A stretch of DNA of 64,000 nt, taken from assembly GCF_000372825.1 (NCBI RefSeq), contig NZ_KB910516.1, forward strand, positions 280,011 through 344,010. The letters are read 5' to 3'. Below the pieces are notes generated by a model. The model was not told the origin of the DNA, ran no database searches, and saw nothing but the letters and a program-made list of their open reading frames with translations. Positions 17,272-26,023 of this stretch are shown piece by piece. Position 1 is the stretch's first letter. Every line of letters begins with the position of its first letter. This stretch comes from Methylobacterium sp. 77. GTDB lineage: Bacteria > Pseudomonadota > Alphaproteobacteria > Rhizobiales > Beijerinckiaceae. Position numbers and translations under genes: made by a program.

Positions 17272-18627
17272 ATGACGGAGCGAACCCGCGTTTCCTCCAC
17301 CCTCAGCCTGGCCTCGGCCCTGGCTGCCCTGGCCGCCGTCGAGACCCTCGAGACTTACGGACGGGTCGTGGCCATCAAGGGGCTCCTCGTCGAAGTCGCC
17401 GGTCCGGTCGCGGCGATGCGGCTCGGCGGGCGCCTCGACATCATGGTCGAGAACGGCGCCGGCGCCGTCCCGTGCGAAATCATCGGCTTCCAGGGCGAGC
17501 GGGCACTGGCGATGCCGTTCGGCTCCCTCGAAGGTGTCCGCCGCGGATGTCCGGCGATGGTGCGGGACGAGGCAGCCGGGGCGATTCGCCCGTCCGCCGG
17601 CTGGCTCGGGCGAACCATCGACGCCCTCGGCCGTCCCATCGACGGCCTCGGCCCCCTGCCACCCGGCCCGATGATCTATCCGCTCCGGGCCGATCCGCCT
17701 CCGGCGCATGCCCGGCGCAGGGTCGGGCCGCCGCTGGATCTCGGCATCCGCTGCATCAACACCTTCCTCACCATGTGCGCCGGCCAGCGCATGGGCATCT
17801 TCGCCGGGTCCGGCGTCGGCAAGTCGGTCCTGCTCTCCATGCTCGCCCGCTACACCGCCGCCGACGTCGCGGTGATCGGCCTCGTCGGCGAGCGCGGGCG
17901 CGAGGTGCAGGAATTTCTGCAGGACGATCTCGGCCCCAGCGGCCTCGCCCGCTCGGTGGTGGTGGTGGCGACCTCCGACGAGCCGGCGCTGATGCGGCGC
18001 AACGCGGCCTACGTCACCCTGGCTCTCGCCGAGTTCTTTCGCGATCAGGGCGCTCAGGTTCTCTGCATGATCGATTCGATCACGCGCTTCGCCATGGCCC
18101 AGCGCGATATCGGCCTTGCCGCCGGAGAACCTCCTACCGCCAAGGGCTACACGCCGACCGTCTTCAGCGAATTGCCGCGCCTGCTGGAGCGGGCCGGGCC
18201 CGGAACCGGGCAGGGGGCGATCTCTGGGCTGTTCACCGTGCTGGTGGAAGGCGATGACCACAACGAGCCGGTGGCCGATGCGGTGCGCGGCATTCTCGAC
18301 GGCCACATCGTCATGGAGCGCGGCATCGCCGAGCGGGGACGCTATCCCGCGATCAACGTTCTGCGCTCGGTCTCCCGCACCATGCCGCGATCCTGCGACC
18401 CGGCCCATCTGCCCACCGTCCGGCGGGCGCGCCGAATCCTCTCGACCTTCGCTGACATGGAGGAACTCATCCGGCTCGGAGCGTACCGGGCCGGCGCATC
18501 GGCGGAAGTGGACGAAGCGGTGGCGTTGATGCCGAGTATCGAGGCTTTTCTGGGTCAAAGTAAGGAAGAAGCAACCTCGATAGGCGAGGGTTACCGTCGA
18601 CTGGCAGAGATCGTCGGCGGTGCCTGA
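17272..18627 (+). CDS. fliI: Flagellar export ATPase FliI
   Basis: About 451 residues from the ATG at 17272 (MTERTRVSS). A frame-extending ATG at 17221 lies just before a purine-rich GGAGGGAGG and would add 17 residues. FliI is the F1-like ATPase that drives export through the flagellar type III system. The Walker A motif GSGVGKS, the segment [18 protein letters not shown], the Walker B region [12 protein letters not shown] and [20 protein letters not shown] are all typical. It is followed by fliJ (84 bp to its start) and lies near flhA, which forms the export gate. Confidence 0.95.
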   Translation: MTERTRVSSTLSLASALAALAAVETLETYGRVVAIKGLLVEVAGPVAAMRLGGRLDIMVENGAGAVPCEIIGFQGERALAMPFGSLEGVRRGCPAMVRDEAAGAIRPSAGWLGRTIDALGRPIDGLGPLPPGPMIYPLRADPPPAHARRRVGPPLDLGIRCINTFLTMCAGQRMGIFAGSGVGKSVLLSMLARYTAADVAVIGLVGERGREVQEFLQDDLGPSGLARSVVVVATSDEPALMRRNAAYVTLALAEFFRDQGAQVLCMIDSITRFAMAQRDIGLAAGEPPTAKGYTPTVFSELPRLLERAGPGTGQGAISGLFTVLVEGDDHNEPVADAVRGILDGHIVMERGIAERGRYPAINVLRSVSRTMPRSCDPAHLPTVRRARRILSTFADMEELIRLGAYRAGASAEVDEAVALMPSIEAFLGQSKEEATSIGEGYRRLAEIVGGA

Positions 18628-18710
18628 GTGCCGCTCGCAACCTCCTCGCTTTCGTCCCCGGCATTCTCGGTGCCGGCCTTTCGTACGTTGCGTGGAATGG
18701 GACCCTCAAC

Positions 18711-19118
18711 ATGAAATCGCGTGACACGCTGATCCGGCTGCGCCGCTTCCAGGTCGACGAGAAGCGTCGGCGCGTGTCGCAGATCGAGATGATGATGGCC
18801 GATTTCAATCGCATGGCCTCCGAGCTCGACCGCGAAGTCGCCCACGAGGAAGGCCGCGCCGGCATCACCGATCCGGGCCATTTCGCCTATCCCACCTATG
18901 CCCGCGCCGCCGCTACGCGCCGGGACAACATGCGCCAATCCGCGCTCGCCCTGGAAGGCCAGCTCGCCGACGCCAAGGCCGAACTCGGCGAAGCCTTCGA
19001 GGACCTCAAGAAGATCGAGATCCTCGAGGACCGCGAGCGCACGGCCGAACGGGTCGCCGAGGCGGCCCGCGATCAGGCCGCGATGGACGGTATCGGTCTG
19101 GCCCGAGCCCGCGCCTGA
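18711..19118 (+). CDS. fliJ: Flagellar export protein FliJ
   Basis: A 135-residue, almost entirely alpha-helical, highly charged protein with long coiled-coil stretches (MKSRDTLIRLRRFQVDEKRRRVSQIE at the start, then Ala/Glu/Arg-rich heptads). This is the length and makeup of FliJ, the stalk-like partner of the FliI ATPase. FliJ sequences are poorly conserved, so the call leans on position directly after fliI. Nothing is broken. Confidence 0.88.
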   Translation: MKSRDTLIRLRRFQVDEKRRRVSQIEMMMADFNRMASELDREVAHEEGRAGITDPGHFAYPTYARAAATRRDNMRQSALALEGQLADAKAELGEAFEDLKKIEILEDRERTAERVAEAARDQAAMDGIGLARARA

Positions 19119-19258
19119 ACGATCCGCTTAACGGACCGGCACGAAGTCGTCATGTTCGCATGACATCCGTCGGCGAAGGCCAGGGCCTGCCGTCTCGCTT
19201 GCGATGCTCCGCGCGGTCGTGCAGGTAGGCCGGGCGGCGGGGGCATGACCGGTTCGTA

Positions 19259-20314
19259 ATGAAGACAATCAAGGACTTCGCCTGGCCGCTCATCGGCCTC
19301 CTGGCGATCGCCGTCTCCGGCTACTTCCTGTATCAGGAGCTGAAGACGACCTCGATGGCGGCGGTATGGACGGCGATCGTCGCCATCCCGCCGCATCGCA
19401 TGGTCCTGGCCGGGCTCTCGACCCTCGTCGCCTACGCGGCCCTCGCCTGGTACGACCGCATTGCGCTGCTGCATCTCGGGGTTCGCGGAATCTCGTGGTT
19501 CTTCGTGTCGGTGTGTTCGTTCACGACCTACGCACTCTCCCACAATATCGGTGCCTCGGTCTTCTCCGGCGCGCTGGTGCGCTACCGGGCCTATACGGCC
19601 AAGGGCCTGTCGGCCGCCCAAGTCGCGGTGCTGGTGGCCCTTTGCTCCTTCACCTTCTTCCTCGGGACGATTCTGCTCGGCGGTGTCGTCCTCGTGGTCG
19701 AACCGCAGCTGCTGTCGCGGCTCAAGGGCATCTTGCCGGGCTTCCTGACCGACCCAAAGACGGCGCTCACCGTCGGCATCGGTCTTCTCGCCTTCGTCGC
19801 CCTCTATGTCGCCGGCTCGATCCTGCGGCTTCCGCCGCTGCATATCCGCACGTTCAAGCTGGAATATCCCCGTCCGGGAATCATGGGCCGGCAACTCCTG
19901 GCGGCTCCGCTCGAGCTTCTGGGAGCAGCCGGCATCCTCTATTTCGCGCTGCCGGAGGCCGTGAATCCCGGACCGATCGCCGTCATCGCGATCTTTCTCG
20001 CGTCCTTCTCGGTCGCCCTCGTCTCGAACGCTCCGGGCGGCCTCGGCGTCTTCGAACTGGTCTTCATCACGGCGATGCAGATCACCGATCCGGGCCAGAA
20101 GGACGCGATCATCGCCGCCGTCATCGTGTTCCGCGTTTTCTATTTCTGGATCCCGGCGCTGATCTCGGTGGTCGTCGTCCTGCTCTACGAGCGCTCCCGC
20201 CTCGCCGAACTCGCGAGAACCCCCCAGGCCTCCGCCGTGCCCGAACCGCCGGTCGTCGTTCCAGGCCTCGATGCCCATCGGATCGAGAAGAAGCTGGAGA
20301 AGAGGCCGCTCTGA
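19259..20314 (+). CDS. YbhN/UPF0104-family integral membrane protein
   Basis: A 351-residue protein with about eight transmembrane helices, belonging to the lysylphosphatidylglycerol synthase transmembrane family (flippase half of MprF, YbhN, UPF0104). Typical segments are TTYALSHNIGASVFSGALVRYRAY, read here as TYALSHNIG and GALVRYRAY, and ALVSNAPGGLGVFELVF. There is no C-terminal synthase domain, so lipid aminoacylation is not expected. A role in lipid or polyprenyl transport across the inner membrane is likely but unproven. It is a single gene between fliJ and flhA; the 301 bp after it (20315-20615) show nothing recognisable. Confidence 0.85.
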   Translation: MKTIKDFAWPLIGLLAIAVSGYFLYQELKTTSMAAVWTAIVAIPPHRMVLAGLSTLVAYAALAWYDRIALLHLGVRGISWFFVSVCSFTTYALSHNIGASVFSGALVRYRAYTAKGLSAAQVAVLVALCSFTFFLGTILLGGVVLVVEPQLLSRLKGILPGFLTDPKTALTVGIGLLAFVALYVAGSILRLPPLHIRTFKLEYPRPGIMGRQLLAAPLELLGAAGILYFALPEAVNPGPIAVIAIFLASFSVALVSNAPGGLGVFELVFITAMQITDPGQKDAIIAAVIVFRVFYFWIPALISVVVVLLYERSRLAELARTPQASAVPEPPVVVPGLDAHRIEKKLEKRPL

Positions 20315-20615
20315 AGCCTCATCCCGGCAAGTGGGACAGCGGTTCTCGGGACAGAGGAAGCCCCCCAAAGGCGTCGCTTCGAGGCCTCGGGCCAGCCGCC
20401 ATCGGGATCGCATCGTCGCCTGACGGATCGAGACTGATCGACGGCATCGCACCGGGCGCGGCTTCGATGGCCGGCGCCCGTGGTCGATTGCCGGAAGGGG
20501 CGGCGTGATGCGACGTGCGGCCTTCGCCCGGCAGCGCCGCTTGCCGCCCCGACGTCTTCCATATCGTCGCGAGGGGCATCGACTTCGGCGATGCGCGCGC
20601 CGGGAGAAGCGGCGG

Positions 20616-22769
20616 CTAGACCGAACCCACCGTCCGCAGCCGCGCGCGGGGATGAATCTCCGCCTGGCTCATCACCGGCGTCTCGCGGCGGAAGCGTTCG
20701 ATGATCGAGCGGACGAAGGGCCGTGCCTGGACCGAGGTGACGAGGACCGGCATCTCACCCATGCGGGCGGCCTGCTCGAAACGGTCACGGACCGTGTTGA
20801 CGAATTCCGAGAGCTTGGACGGCTGCATGGCGAGGTAGCGCTCGTCGCGTTCGCCGGCGATGGAATCGAGGAAGGCCTGCTCCCAGGCCGGTGACAGGGT
20901 GATGATCGGCAGCATGCCGTCATGGCCCTGGTACTGGGCGCAGATCTGGCGGCCGAGGCGGGCGCGGACATGCTCGACGATGTCGCGCGGGTTCTTCACG
21001 TGGCCCGCCACCTCGGCGATGCCCTCGACGATGGCGCCGAGATCGCGGATCGAGACCCGTTCGGCGAGCAGGTATTGCAGCACGCGCTGAATCCCCGTGG
21101 TTGCGATCTGCGACGGGACCACCTCCTTGAGGAGGTCGGCATGGTCCTTCGAGAGCTCCTTCAAGAGCTTCTGCACCTCCACATGGTTGAGCAGTTCAGA
21201 GACATGCGCCTTGATGATCTCGGTGAGATGGGTCGAGACCACGGTGGCGGCATCCACCACGGTGTATCCCTTGAGCTGGGCCTGATCGCGCAGTGACGCG
21301 TCGATCCAGGTCGCCGGCAAGCCGAAGGTCGGCTCCAACATGTGCTGACCGGGAAGCTGGACCTGGCCACCCATCGGATCCATCGCCATGAACTGTCCGG
21401 GGAAGATCTGGCCGGTCCCGGCCTCGATCTCCTTCACCCGGACGACGTAGGCGTTGGAATCGAGCTGGACGTTGTCGAGGATGCGCACCGACGGCATCAC
21501 GAAGCCGAGTTCCGCCGCGAGTTGGCGACGGAGCGCCTTGATCTGGTCCGTCAGCCGATCCTGGCCTTCCTGGCCGTTGACGAGGGCGAGGAGCGCGTAG
21601 CCCATTTCGAGCTTGAGGTCGTCGAGCTTGAGCAGATCGGTGACCGTCTCTTCCTTGGCGGCCTGGGCGGCGGCCACGGCGGTGGCGTCCATCGGCGCGC
21701 CGTCCGAATCCAGGGGAGGGGCCTCGCGGGCGACCTTGGCGAAGTGCCAGGCGGCGTAGCCCGAGGCTCCGCCGAGCGCCAGGAACGGCAGCATCGGCAT
21801 GCCGGGCAGGAAGGAGAGCAGCACCATGACGCCGGCCGACATGCCCAGCGCCTTCGGGTAGTTGGCGAGCTGCTTGCCGAGGGCCTTGTCGGCCGAGCCC
21901 TTCACGCCCGCCTTCGAGACGAGGATGCCGGCCGCCGTCGAGACGATGAGCGCCGGCACCTGGCTGGCGAGGCCGTCGCCGATGGTGAGGAGGGTGTAGG
22001 TCTTGGCCGCCCCCATGAACGGCATGCCCTGCTGGGCGACGCCGATGATGATGCCGCCGATGACGTTGATGAAGGTGATGAGCAGCGCGGCGATGGCATC
22101 TCCGCGCACGAATTTCGAGGCACCGTCCATGGCGCCGAAGAACGAGGATTCCTCCTCAAGAGCGGCGCGGCGGGCTTTCGCCACCTTCTCGTCGATGAGG
22201 CCGGCCGAGAGGTCGGCATCGATCGCCATCTGCTTGCCGGGCATGGCGTCGAGGGTGAATCGGGCCGCGACTTCCGCGATACGGCCCGAGCCCTTGGTGA
22301 TGACGACGAAGTTCACGATGATCAGGATCGCGAAGACGATGATCCCGATGACGAAGTTGCCGCCCATCACGAAGTTGCCGAAGGCTTCGATGACGTGGCC
22401 CGCCGCCGCACTCCCCTCGTGGCCATGACCGAGGATGAGCCGCGTCGAGGCGAGGTTCAGAGCCAGCCGCAGCAGCGTCGCCACCAGCAGCAGGGTCGGG
22501 AAGACGGTGAATTCGAGCGGATTGTCGATGAACAGGCCCGTCATCATGATCAGCACCGAGATGATGATCGAGACGGCGAGCAGCAGGTCGAGCAGGAAGG
22601 CCGGCAGCGGGAAGATGAGCACCGTGAGGATGCCCATGACCGCTGTCGCGAAGAACAGGTCGGTGCGCTTCGACAGCGCAGTGAGGTTGGCACGGTTCGG
22701 CACCGCGAAACTCGCGAACTGCCCGACGCTCGTCCCTTGAGCCGGCGCGGCGGCGCCCGTCTCACTCAT
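20616..22769 (-). CDS. flhA: Flagellar biosynthesis protein FlhA
   Basis: About 717 residues from the ATG at 22769 (MSETGAAAP). FlhA forms the nonameric export gate of the flagellar type III secretion system. The N-terminal half has about eight transmembrane helices with the conserved FHIPEP-type loop region (DAMPGKQMAIDADL and AALEEESSFFGAMDGASKFVRG, each an FlhA hallmark). The C-terminal half is the cytoplasmic substrate-binding domain. Length is normal. It is transcribed alone, away from the tRNA gene, with a CtrA-like box 55-69 bp upstream. Confidence 0.96.
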   Translation of the reverse strand: MSETGAAAPAQGTSVGQFASFAVPNRANLTALSKRTDLFFATAVMGILTVLIFPLPAFLLDLLLAVSIIISVLIMMTGLFIDNPLEFTVFPTLLLVATLLRLALNLASTRLILGHGHEGSAAAGHVIEAFGNFVMGGNFVIGIIVFAILIIVNFVVITKGSGRIAEVAARFTLDAMPGKQMAIDADLSAGLIDEKVAKARRAALEEESSFFGAMDGASKFVRGDAIAALLITFINVIGGIIIGVAQQGMPFMGAAKTYTLLTIGDGLASQVPALIVSTAAGILVSKAGVKGSADKALGKQLANYPKALGMSAGVMVLLSFLPGMPMLPFLALGGASGYAAWHFAKVAREAPPLDSDGAPMDATAVAAAQAAKEETVTDLLKLDDLKLEMGYALLALVNGQEGQDRLTDQIKALRRQLAAELGFVMPSVRILDNVQLDSNAYVVRVKEIEAGTGQIFPGQFMAMDPMGGQVQLPGQHMLEPTFGLPATWIDASLRDQAQLKGYTVVDAATVVSTHLTEIIKAHVSELLNHVEVQKLLKELSKDHADLLKEVVPSQIATTGIQRVLQYLLAERVSIRDLGAIVEGIAEVAGHVKNPRDIVEHVRARLGRQICAQYQGHDGMLPIITLSPAWEQAFLDSIAGERDERYLAMQPSKLSEFVNTVRDRFEQAARMGEMPVLVTSVQARPFVRSIIERFRRETPVMSQAEIHPRARLRTVGSV

Positions 22770-22823
22770 TTTTCGATCCCTCGCGTCCTCGACCGGACCC
22801 GGCAAGAATTGCCGGCCTCACGG

Positions 22824-22838
22824 TTAGCGAAGCGTTAA
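22824..22838. promoter_or_regulatory. CtrA-like box upstream of flhA (one mismatch)
   Basis: TTAG, seven bases, TTAAC. This matches the CtrA consensus TTAA-N7-TTAAC except for one base. It ends 55 bp before the flhA start codon on the opposite strand, a plausible position for activating flhA. The site is seen directly; binding is inferred from CtrA's known control of early flagellar genes. Confidence 0.6.
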
Positions 22839-22998
22839 CGCGGTGCCATCGGGGCACAGGTCGGTGGCGAGAGGACGGAAATAGGACGTTTCCTCAGCGG
22901 ATCGGGTCGCTGGTCCCTTGCACGGTGGAGACTCGGCTTGTACAGCACGCCACCCACTCGTCGCTTCCGCCGCTTAGCCGGCCAGCGATCTGGGGGCT

Positions 22999-23088
22999 GG
23001 AGGGGTGGCCGAGTGGTTGAAGGCGCACGCCTGGAAAGTGTGTATACCGGAAACGGTATCGCGGGTTCGAATCCCGCTCCCTCCGCCA
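22999..23088 (+). tRNA. tRNA-Ser (anticodon GGA)
   Basis: A 90-base class II tRNA with encoded CCA. The acceptor stem GGAGGGG pairs with the TCCCTCC end. The D-arm has GGCCGAGTGGTTGAAGGC, the anticodon loop CTGGAAA gives anticodon GGA (serine codons UCC and UCU), and there is a variable arm (TATACCGGAAACGGTAT). The T-arm is GCGGG-TTCGAAT-CCCGC, followed by discriminator G and CCA at 23086-23088. The variable arm and anticodon settle serine. Confidence 0.97.
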
Positions 23089-23371
23089 GCTAGCTCGGCC
23101 AAACCGTTCAGAACGCAGCGGAATCTGGCGCGATCCTCGTCGTCCACCGACATCTGATCCACATTCTGAATTATTTGGCGCTCGCCGGATTTCACCTCGC
23201 GCGAGGTCGAGCCGTTGATGGGCAAGGTGGCGCCCTGGATGCGGAATGGACCAGTTTGCTGGGCCAGGGTCATCGTCGAGGTCAGATTGGCTCCGATGCA
23301 CGCAACGGCTTCGCTCGAGGCCTCGAACCACGAGCGTAGCCGGCATTCGTGGGGCAACCAGACACCCGTGC

Positions 23372-24337
23372 TTAGGCGTTCGCCGCGTCCAATGCCCCAC
23401 GCGCATTGCGCCGGATGACCTGCGGTGGTTGCCCGAATGCCCGCAGGAAGGCCCTGCGCATCCGGTTGCGATCCGCGAAGCCGGTCTGGTCGGCGACGAC
23501 CTCGATGGGATGACGGCTGCGCTCCATCAGCACCCGCGCGGCCTCGACGCGTAGGCTCTCCACTGCCTTGGCCGGCGATTGACCAGTCTCCGCGTGAAAG
23601 ACGCGACTGAATTGACGTGGGCTGAGGCGTGCCGCCTCCGCCAGTTCCTCGACTGATATCGGGCGGTGGAGGTTCTGCTTGGCATAGGTCAGGGCGGATT
23701 GAATGCGGTCCGACTTCGCATCGAGGTCGAGCAGGGTCGAGAACTGCGATTGCCCACCCGCCCGCCGGTGATAGAGCACGAGTTTCTTGGCGACCGCCTG
23801 CGCTACCTCATGACCGAGATCGTCCTCGACGAGTGCGAGGGCCAGGTCGATGCCGGCGCTCATGCCGGCCGAGGTCCAGACCGACCCGTCGTTGATGAAG
23901 ATCCGGTCCACATCGACCGCGCTGTCGGGGAACCGCGTTTGCAGCTCCCGCGCATACATCCAGTGCGTCGTCGCCCGGCGGCCGTCGAGCAGGCCGGCAT
24001 CGCCGAGGACGAACGCTCCCGTGCAAATCGCGGCGATCCGCCGGGACTGCGTGGCCGCTTTCCGGATCAGCGCCAGTAGGCCGGGTGTCGTAGGGTGGAC
24101 GAAGGTGCCGCCGCCGACGATCAGCGTGTCGAATGCGCTGTCTCCAAAGGCTTCCGTGTCCACGCTCATGCCGGCCGAGGTGCGGATCGCCCCCCCGTGC
24201 TCGGAGACGAAACGGATGTCGTAGATGGGCGCATCGCCCACCAGATTGGCGAGCTCGAAAGCCGGCGCCGCGGCCAGTCCCATGATCGAGTAGCCGGGAA
24301 AAACGACGAAACCGACGCGCTGCATGATCGTATCCAT
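23372..24337 (-). CDS. GlxA-family transcriptional regulator (DJ-1/PfpI + AraC)
   Basis: 321 residues with two domains. An N-terminal DJ-1/PfpI-like domain (about 5-190) carries the nucleophile-elbow region [27 protein letters not shown]-terminal AraC/XylS helix-turn-helix pair (about 215-312) carries [19 protein letters not shown] and [20 protein letters not shown]. GlxA-type regulators sense small molecules through the amidotransferase-like domain. It is divergent from the SDR-tautomerase pair and is the likely regulator of those genes. The short region between it and the tRNA (23089-23371) holds no convincing gene. Confidence 0.92.
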   Translation of the reverse strand: MDTIMQRVGFVVFPGYSIMGLAAAPAFELANLVGDAPIYDIRFVSEHGGAIRTSAGMSVDTEAFGDSAFDTLIVGGGTFVHPTTPGLLALIRKAATQSRRIAAICTGAFVLGDAGLLDGRRATTHWMYARELQTRFPDSAVDVDRIFINDGSVWTSAGMSAGIDLALALVEDDLGHEVAQAVAKKLVLYHRRAGGQSQFSTLLDLDAKSDRIQSALTYAKQNLHRPISVEELAEAARLSPRQFSRVFHAETGQSPAKAVESLRVEAARVLMERSRHPIEVVADQTGFADRNRMRRAFLRAFGQPPQVIRRNARGALDAANA

Positions 24338-24444
24338 CCGTCTTTAAACGACTCATGCATGACATTTGAGACATACCCGGTCAACACAAGCGTCCGCCCT
24401 GCAGACGCCGGCAGCCGCCGACGCGCGGACGCTGGAGACTGACG

Positions 24445-24624
24445 ATGCCCGGTCGAAACCCGAGCTTCGTGGTGCGTAGCCTCGCCGTCGCAGCGGCAGT
24501 TGCGGCAAGCACGGTCGCATCCGCGCAGGACGCATACACCGCCCATCGGGCGCTCGTGGCTATGGCTGAAAACGACGCATCTTCGACATTTCGGCTGCGT
24601 GCGAGCGCGTCTAGCTTGGCCTGA
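24445..24624 (+). CDS. Tiny secreted peptide or truncated gene
   Basis: A 59-codon frame beginning MPGRNPSFVVRSLAVAAAV. It encodes a good signal peptide ending STVASAQDA, followed by only about 30 residues that look random, and a TGA at 24622-24624. Either a very small exported peptide or the 5' stub of a secreted protein whose rest was lost is possible. It lies 36 bp before the SDR gene on the same strand, in the gap between the GlxA-type regulator and the SDR. No database comparison was possible. Confidence 0.35.
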   Translation: MPGRNPSFVVRSLAVAAAVAASTVASAQDAYTAHRALVAMAENDASSTFRLRASASSLA

Positions 24625-24660
24625 GCAGAAGCCGCGAGCCAACACACGGAGGATCACACG

Positions 24661-25473
24661 ATGATTGCTCAATCCAGCAAGGGCATTGCCGTCGTCACCG
24701 GCGCGTCGACCGGCATCGGTGCCGTCTACGCGGACCGCGTCGCCAAGCGCGGCTATGACCTTATCCTGGTCGCTCGCAATGAAGACCGGCTGCGCAGGCT
24801 GGCCGATCAGCTCGCAAACGAGACCGGCCGGACGGTCGAGCCGTTCAAAGCCGATCTCGGCCGCAAGGACGATCTCGCCCGCCTGGAAACCCGGCTGGGC
24901 GACGACGCCGGCATCGCCATGCTCGTCAACAATGCCGGCATCGGTTCCGTCGCCTCGATCCAGCAGGCGGACGTGGACGAGATGGAAACGATGATCGCCC
25001 TCAACATCACCGCGCTCACCCGCCTCACCTATGCGGTCGCGCCGGCCTTCGTGGCGCGCGGCGCGGGCACGATCATCAACATCTCGTCGGTGGTCGGTAT
25101 CGCCGTCGAGGCGCTGAACGGCGTGTACAGCGCCTCCAAGTCCTACGTCCTCAGCTTCGGCCACTCCCTGCAGAAGGACTTGGCCGACAAGGGCGTGCGC
25201 ATCCAGACCGTGCTGCCCGGCGCGACGGCGACCGAGTTCTGGGATGTCGCGGGCTACGCGGCGCAAAAAACCTCACCGGCCACGATGTCGGCCGCCGATC
25301 TGGTCGATGCCGCGCTCGCGGGCCTCGATCTCGGCGAACTCGTCACGATTCCCGGCCTGCAGGATGGCGAGGACTGGACCCGCTGGGAGGAAGGCCGTCG
25401 CGTGCTCGGACCAAAATTCAACCATGCCAAGCCCTCGCCGCGCTACCAGCTCGAGGCGGCAAGCGCGACCTGA
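24661..25473 (+). CDS. Short-chain dehydrogenase/reductase (SDR)
   Basis: A 270-residue NAD(P)-dependent classical SDR oxidoreductase. The cofactor motif is VVTGASTGIGAVYADRVA (TGxxxGxG), followed by LVNNAGIGS (NNAG). The catalytic residues are Ser in NISSVVG and the YxxxK pair in YSASKSYVLSF. The C-terminal part holds the variable substrate region, so the substrate cannot be told. It is in one unit with the tautomerase gene 16 bp downstream and divergent from the GlxA-type regulator. Confidence 0.93.
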   Translation: MIAQSSKGIAVVTGASTGIGAVYADRVAKRGYDLILVARNEDRLRRLADQLANETGRTVEPFKADLGRKDDLARLETRLGDDAGIAMLVNNAGIGSVASIQQADVDEMETMIALNITALTRLTYAVAPAFVARGAGTIINISSVVGIAVEALNGVYSASKSYVLSFGHSLQKDLADKGVRIQTVLPGATATEFWDVAGYAAQKTSPATMSAADLVDAALAGLDLGELVTIPGLQDGEDWTRWEEGRRVLGPKFNHAKPSPRYQLEAASAT

Positions 25474-25489
25474 TCCCGAGGAACCGATC

Positions 25490-25882
25490 ATGCCCTATCT
25501 CCAGCTCGACGTGACCGGCACCTATTCCGCGGCATCCAAGAAACGCCTGGCTGCGGAGATGAGCCGGACCTATGCGACGATGATGGCGGTCGATATTCGG
25601 CGGATCAGCGTCGCGATCAGAGAGCTCGGTGACGGCGGCGTGTGGCGGATACCGGATGCTGCCGGTGAGCCCGTTCCGGTCTCCGTGATGATGCTGGACA
25701 TCCGCAGGGGCCGCACGGCCGAGTTGCGTCTGGCGCTCGCAAAGGCCCTTTGTGCCCACTGCATTGCAATCCTCGGTCTACACGAAGACCGCCTCAACGT
25801 GGAGTTCACGCAACATACCGGCGATGAGATGTATCATCCCAGTCTTGGTGGCTACAGTCCTGACTGGGCGCCCGACGAATAA
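25490..25882 (+). CDS. Tautomerase/MIF-superfamily protein
   Basis: A 130-residue protein starting MPYLQLDVTGTYS, which puts the characteristic Pro directly after the initiator Met. In 4-oxalocrotonate tautomerase-like enzymes that proline is the catalytic base. The body (about 110 residues, with VDIRRISVAIRELGDGG and LGLHEDRLNVEF) fits two beta-alpha-beta units of the tautomerase/MIF fold. Substrate is unknown. An SDR plus a tautomerase under a GlxA-type regulator suggests a small detoxification or aromatic-metabolite unit (inference). Confidence 0.78.
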   Translation: MPYLQLDVTGTYSAASKKRLAAEMSRTYATMMAVDIRRISVAIRELGDGGVWRIPDAAGEPVPVSVMMLDIRRGRTAELRLALAKALCAHCIAILGLHEDRLNVEFTQHTGDEMYHPSLGGYSPDWAPDE

Positions 25883-26023
25883 GCGGCGCTTTCATTATTA
25901 GACGCGATCGCGCTGCAAAATTAACCACTTTTCGAACGCGATGTCTCGTTTTGTGCGATTTAATTGTGCGTTTAGTGGTGCCGGTCCAACGAAGGCGGAG
26001 GTCACCGCTTGTGTTTGGGTGCA

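Noticed and set aside
22974..23357. Leftward open frame of 127 codons next to the tRNA gene
   Set aside because: It reads through the whole tRNA-Ser gene on the opposite strand and matches no family.
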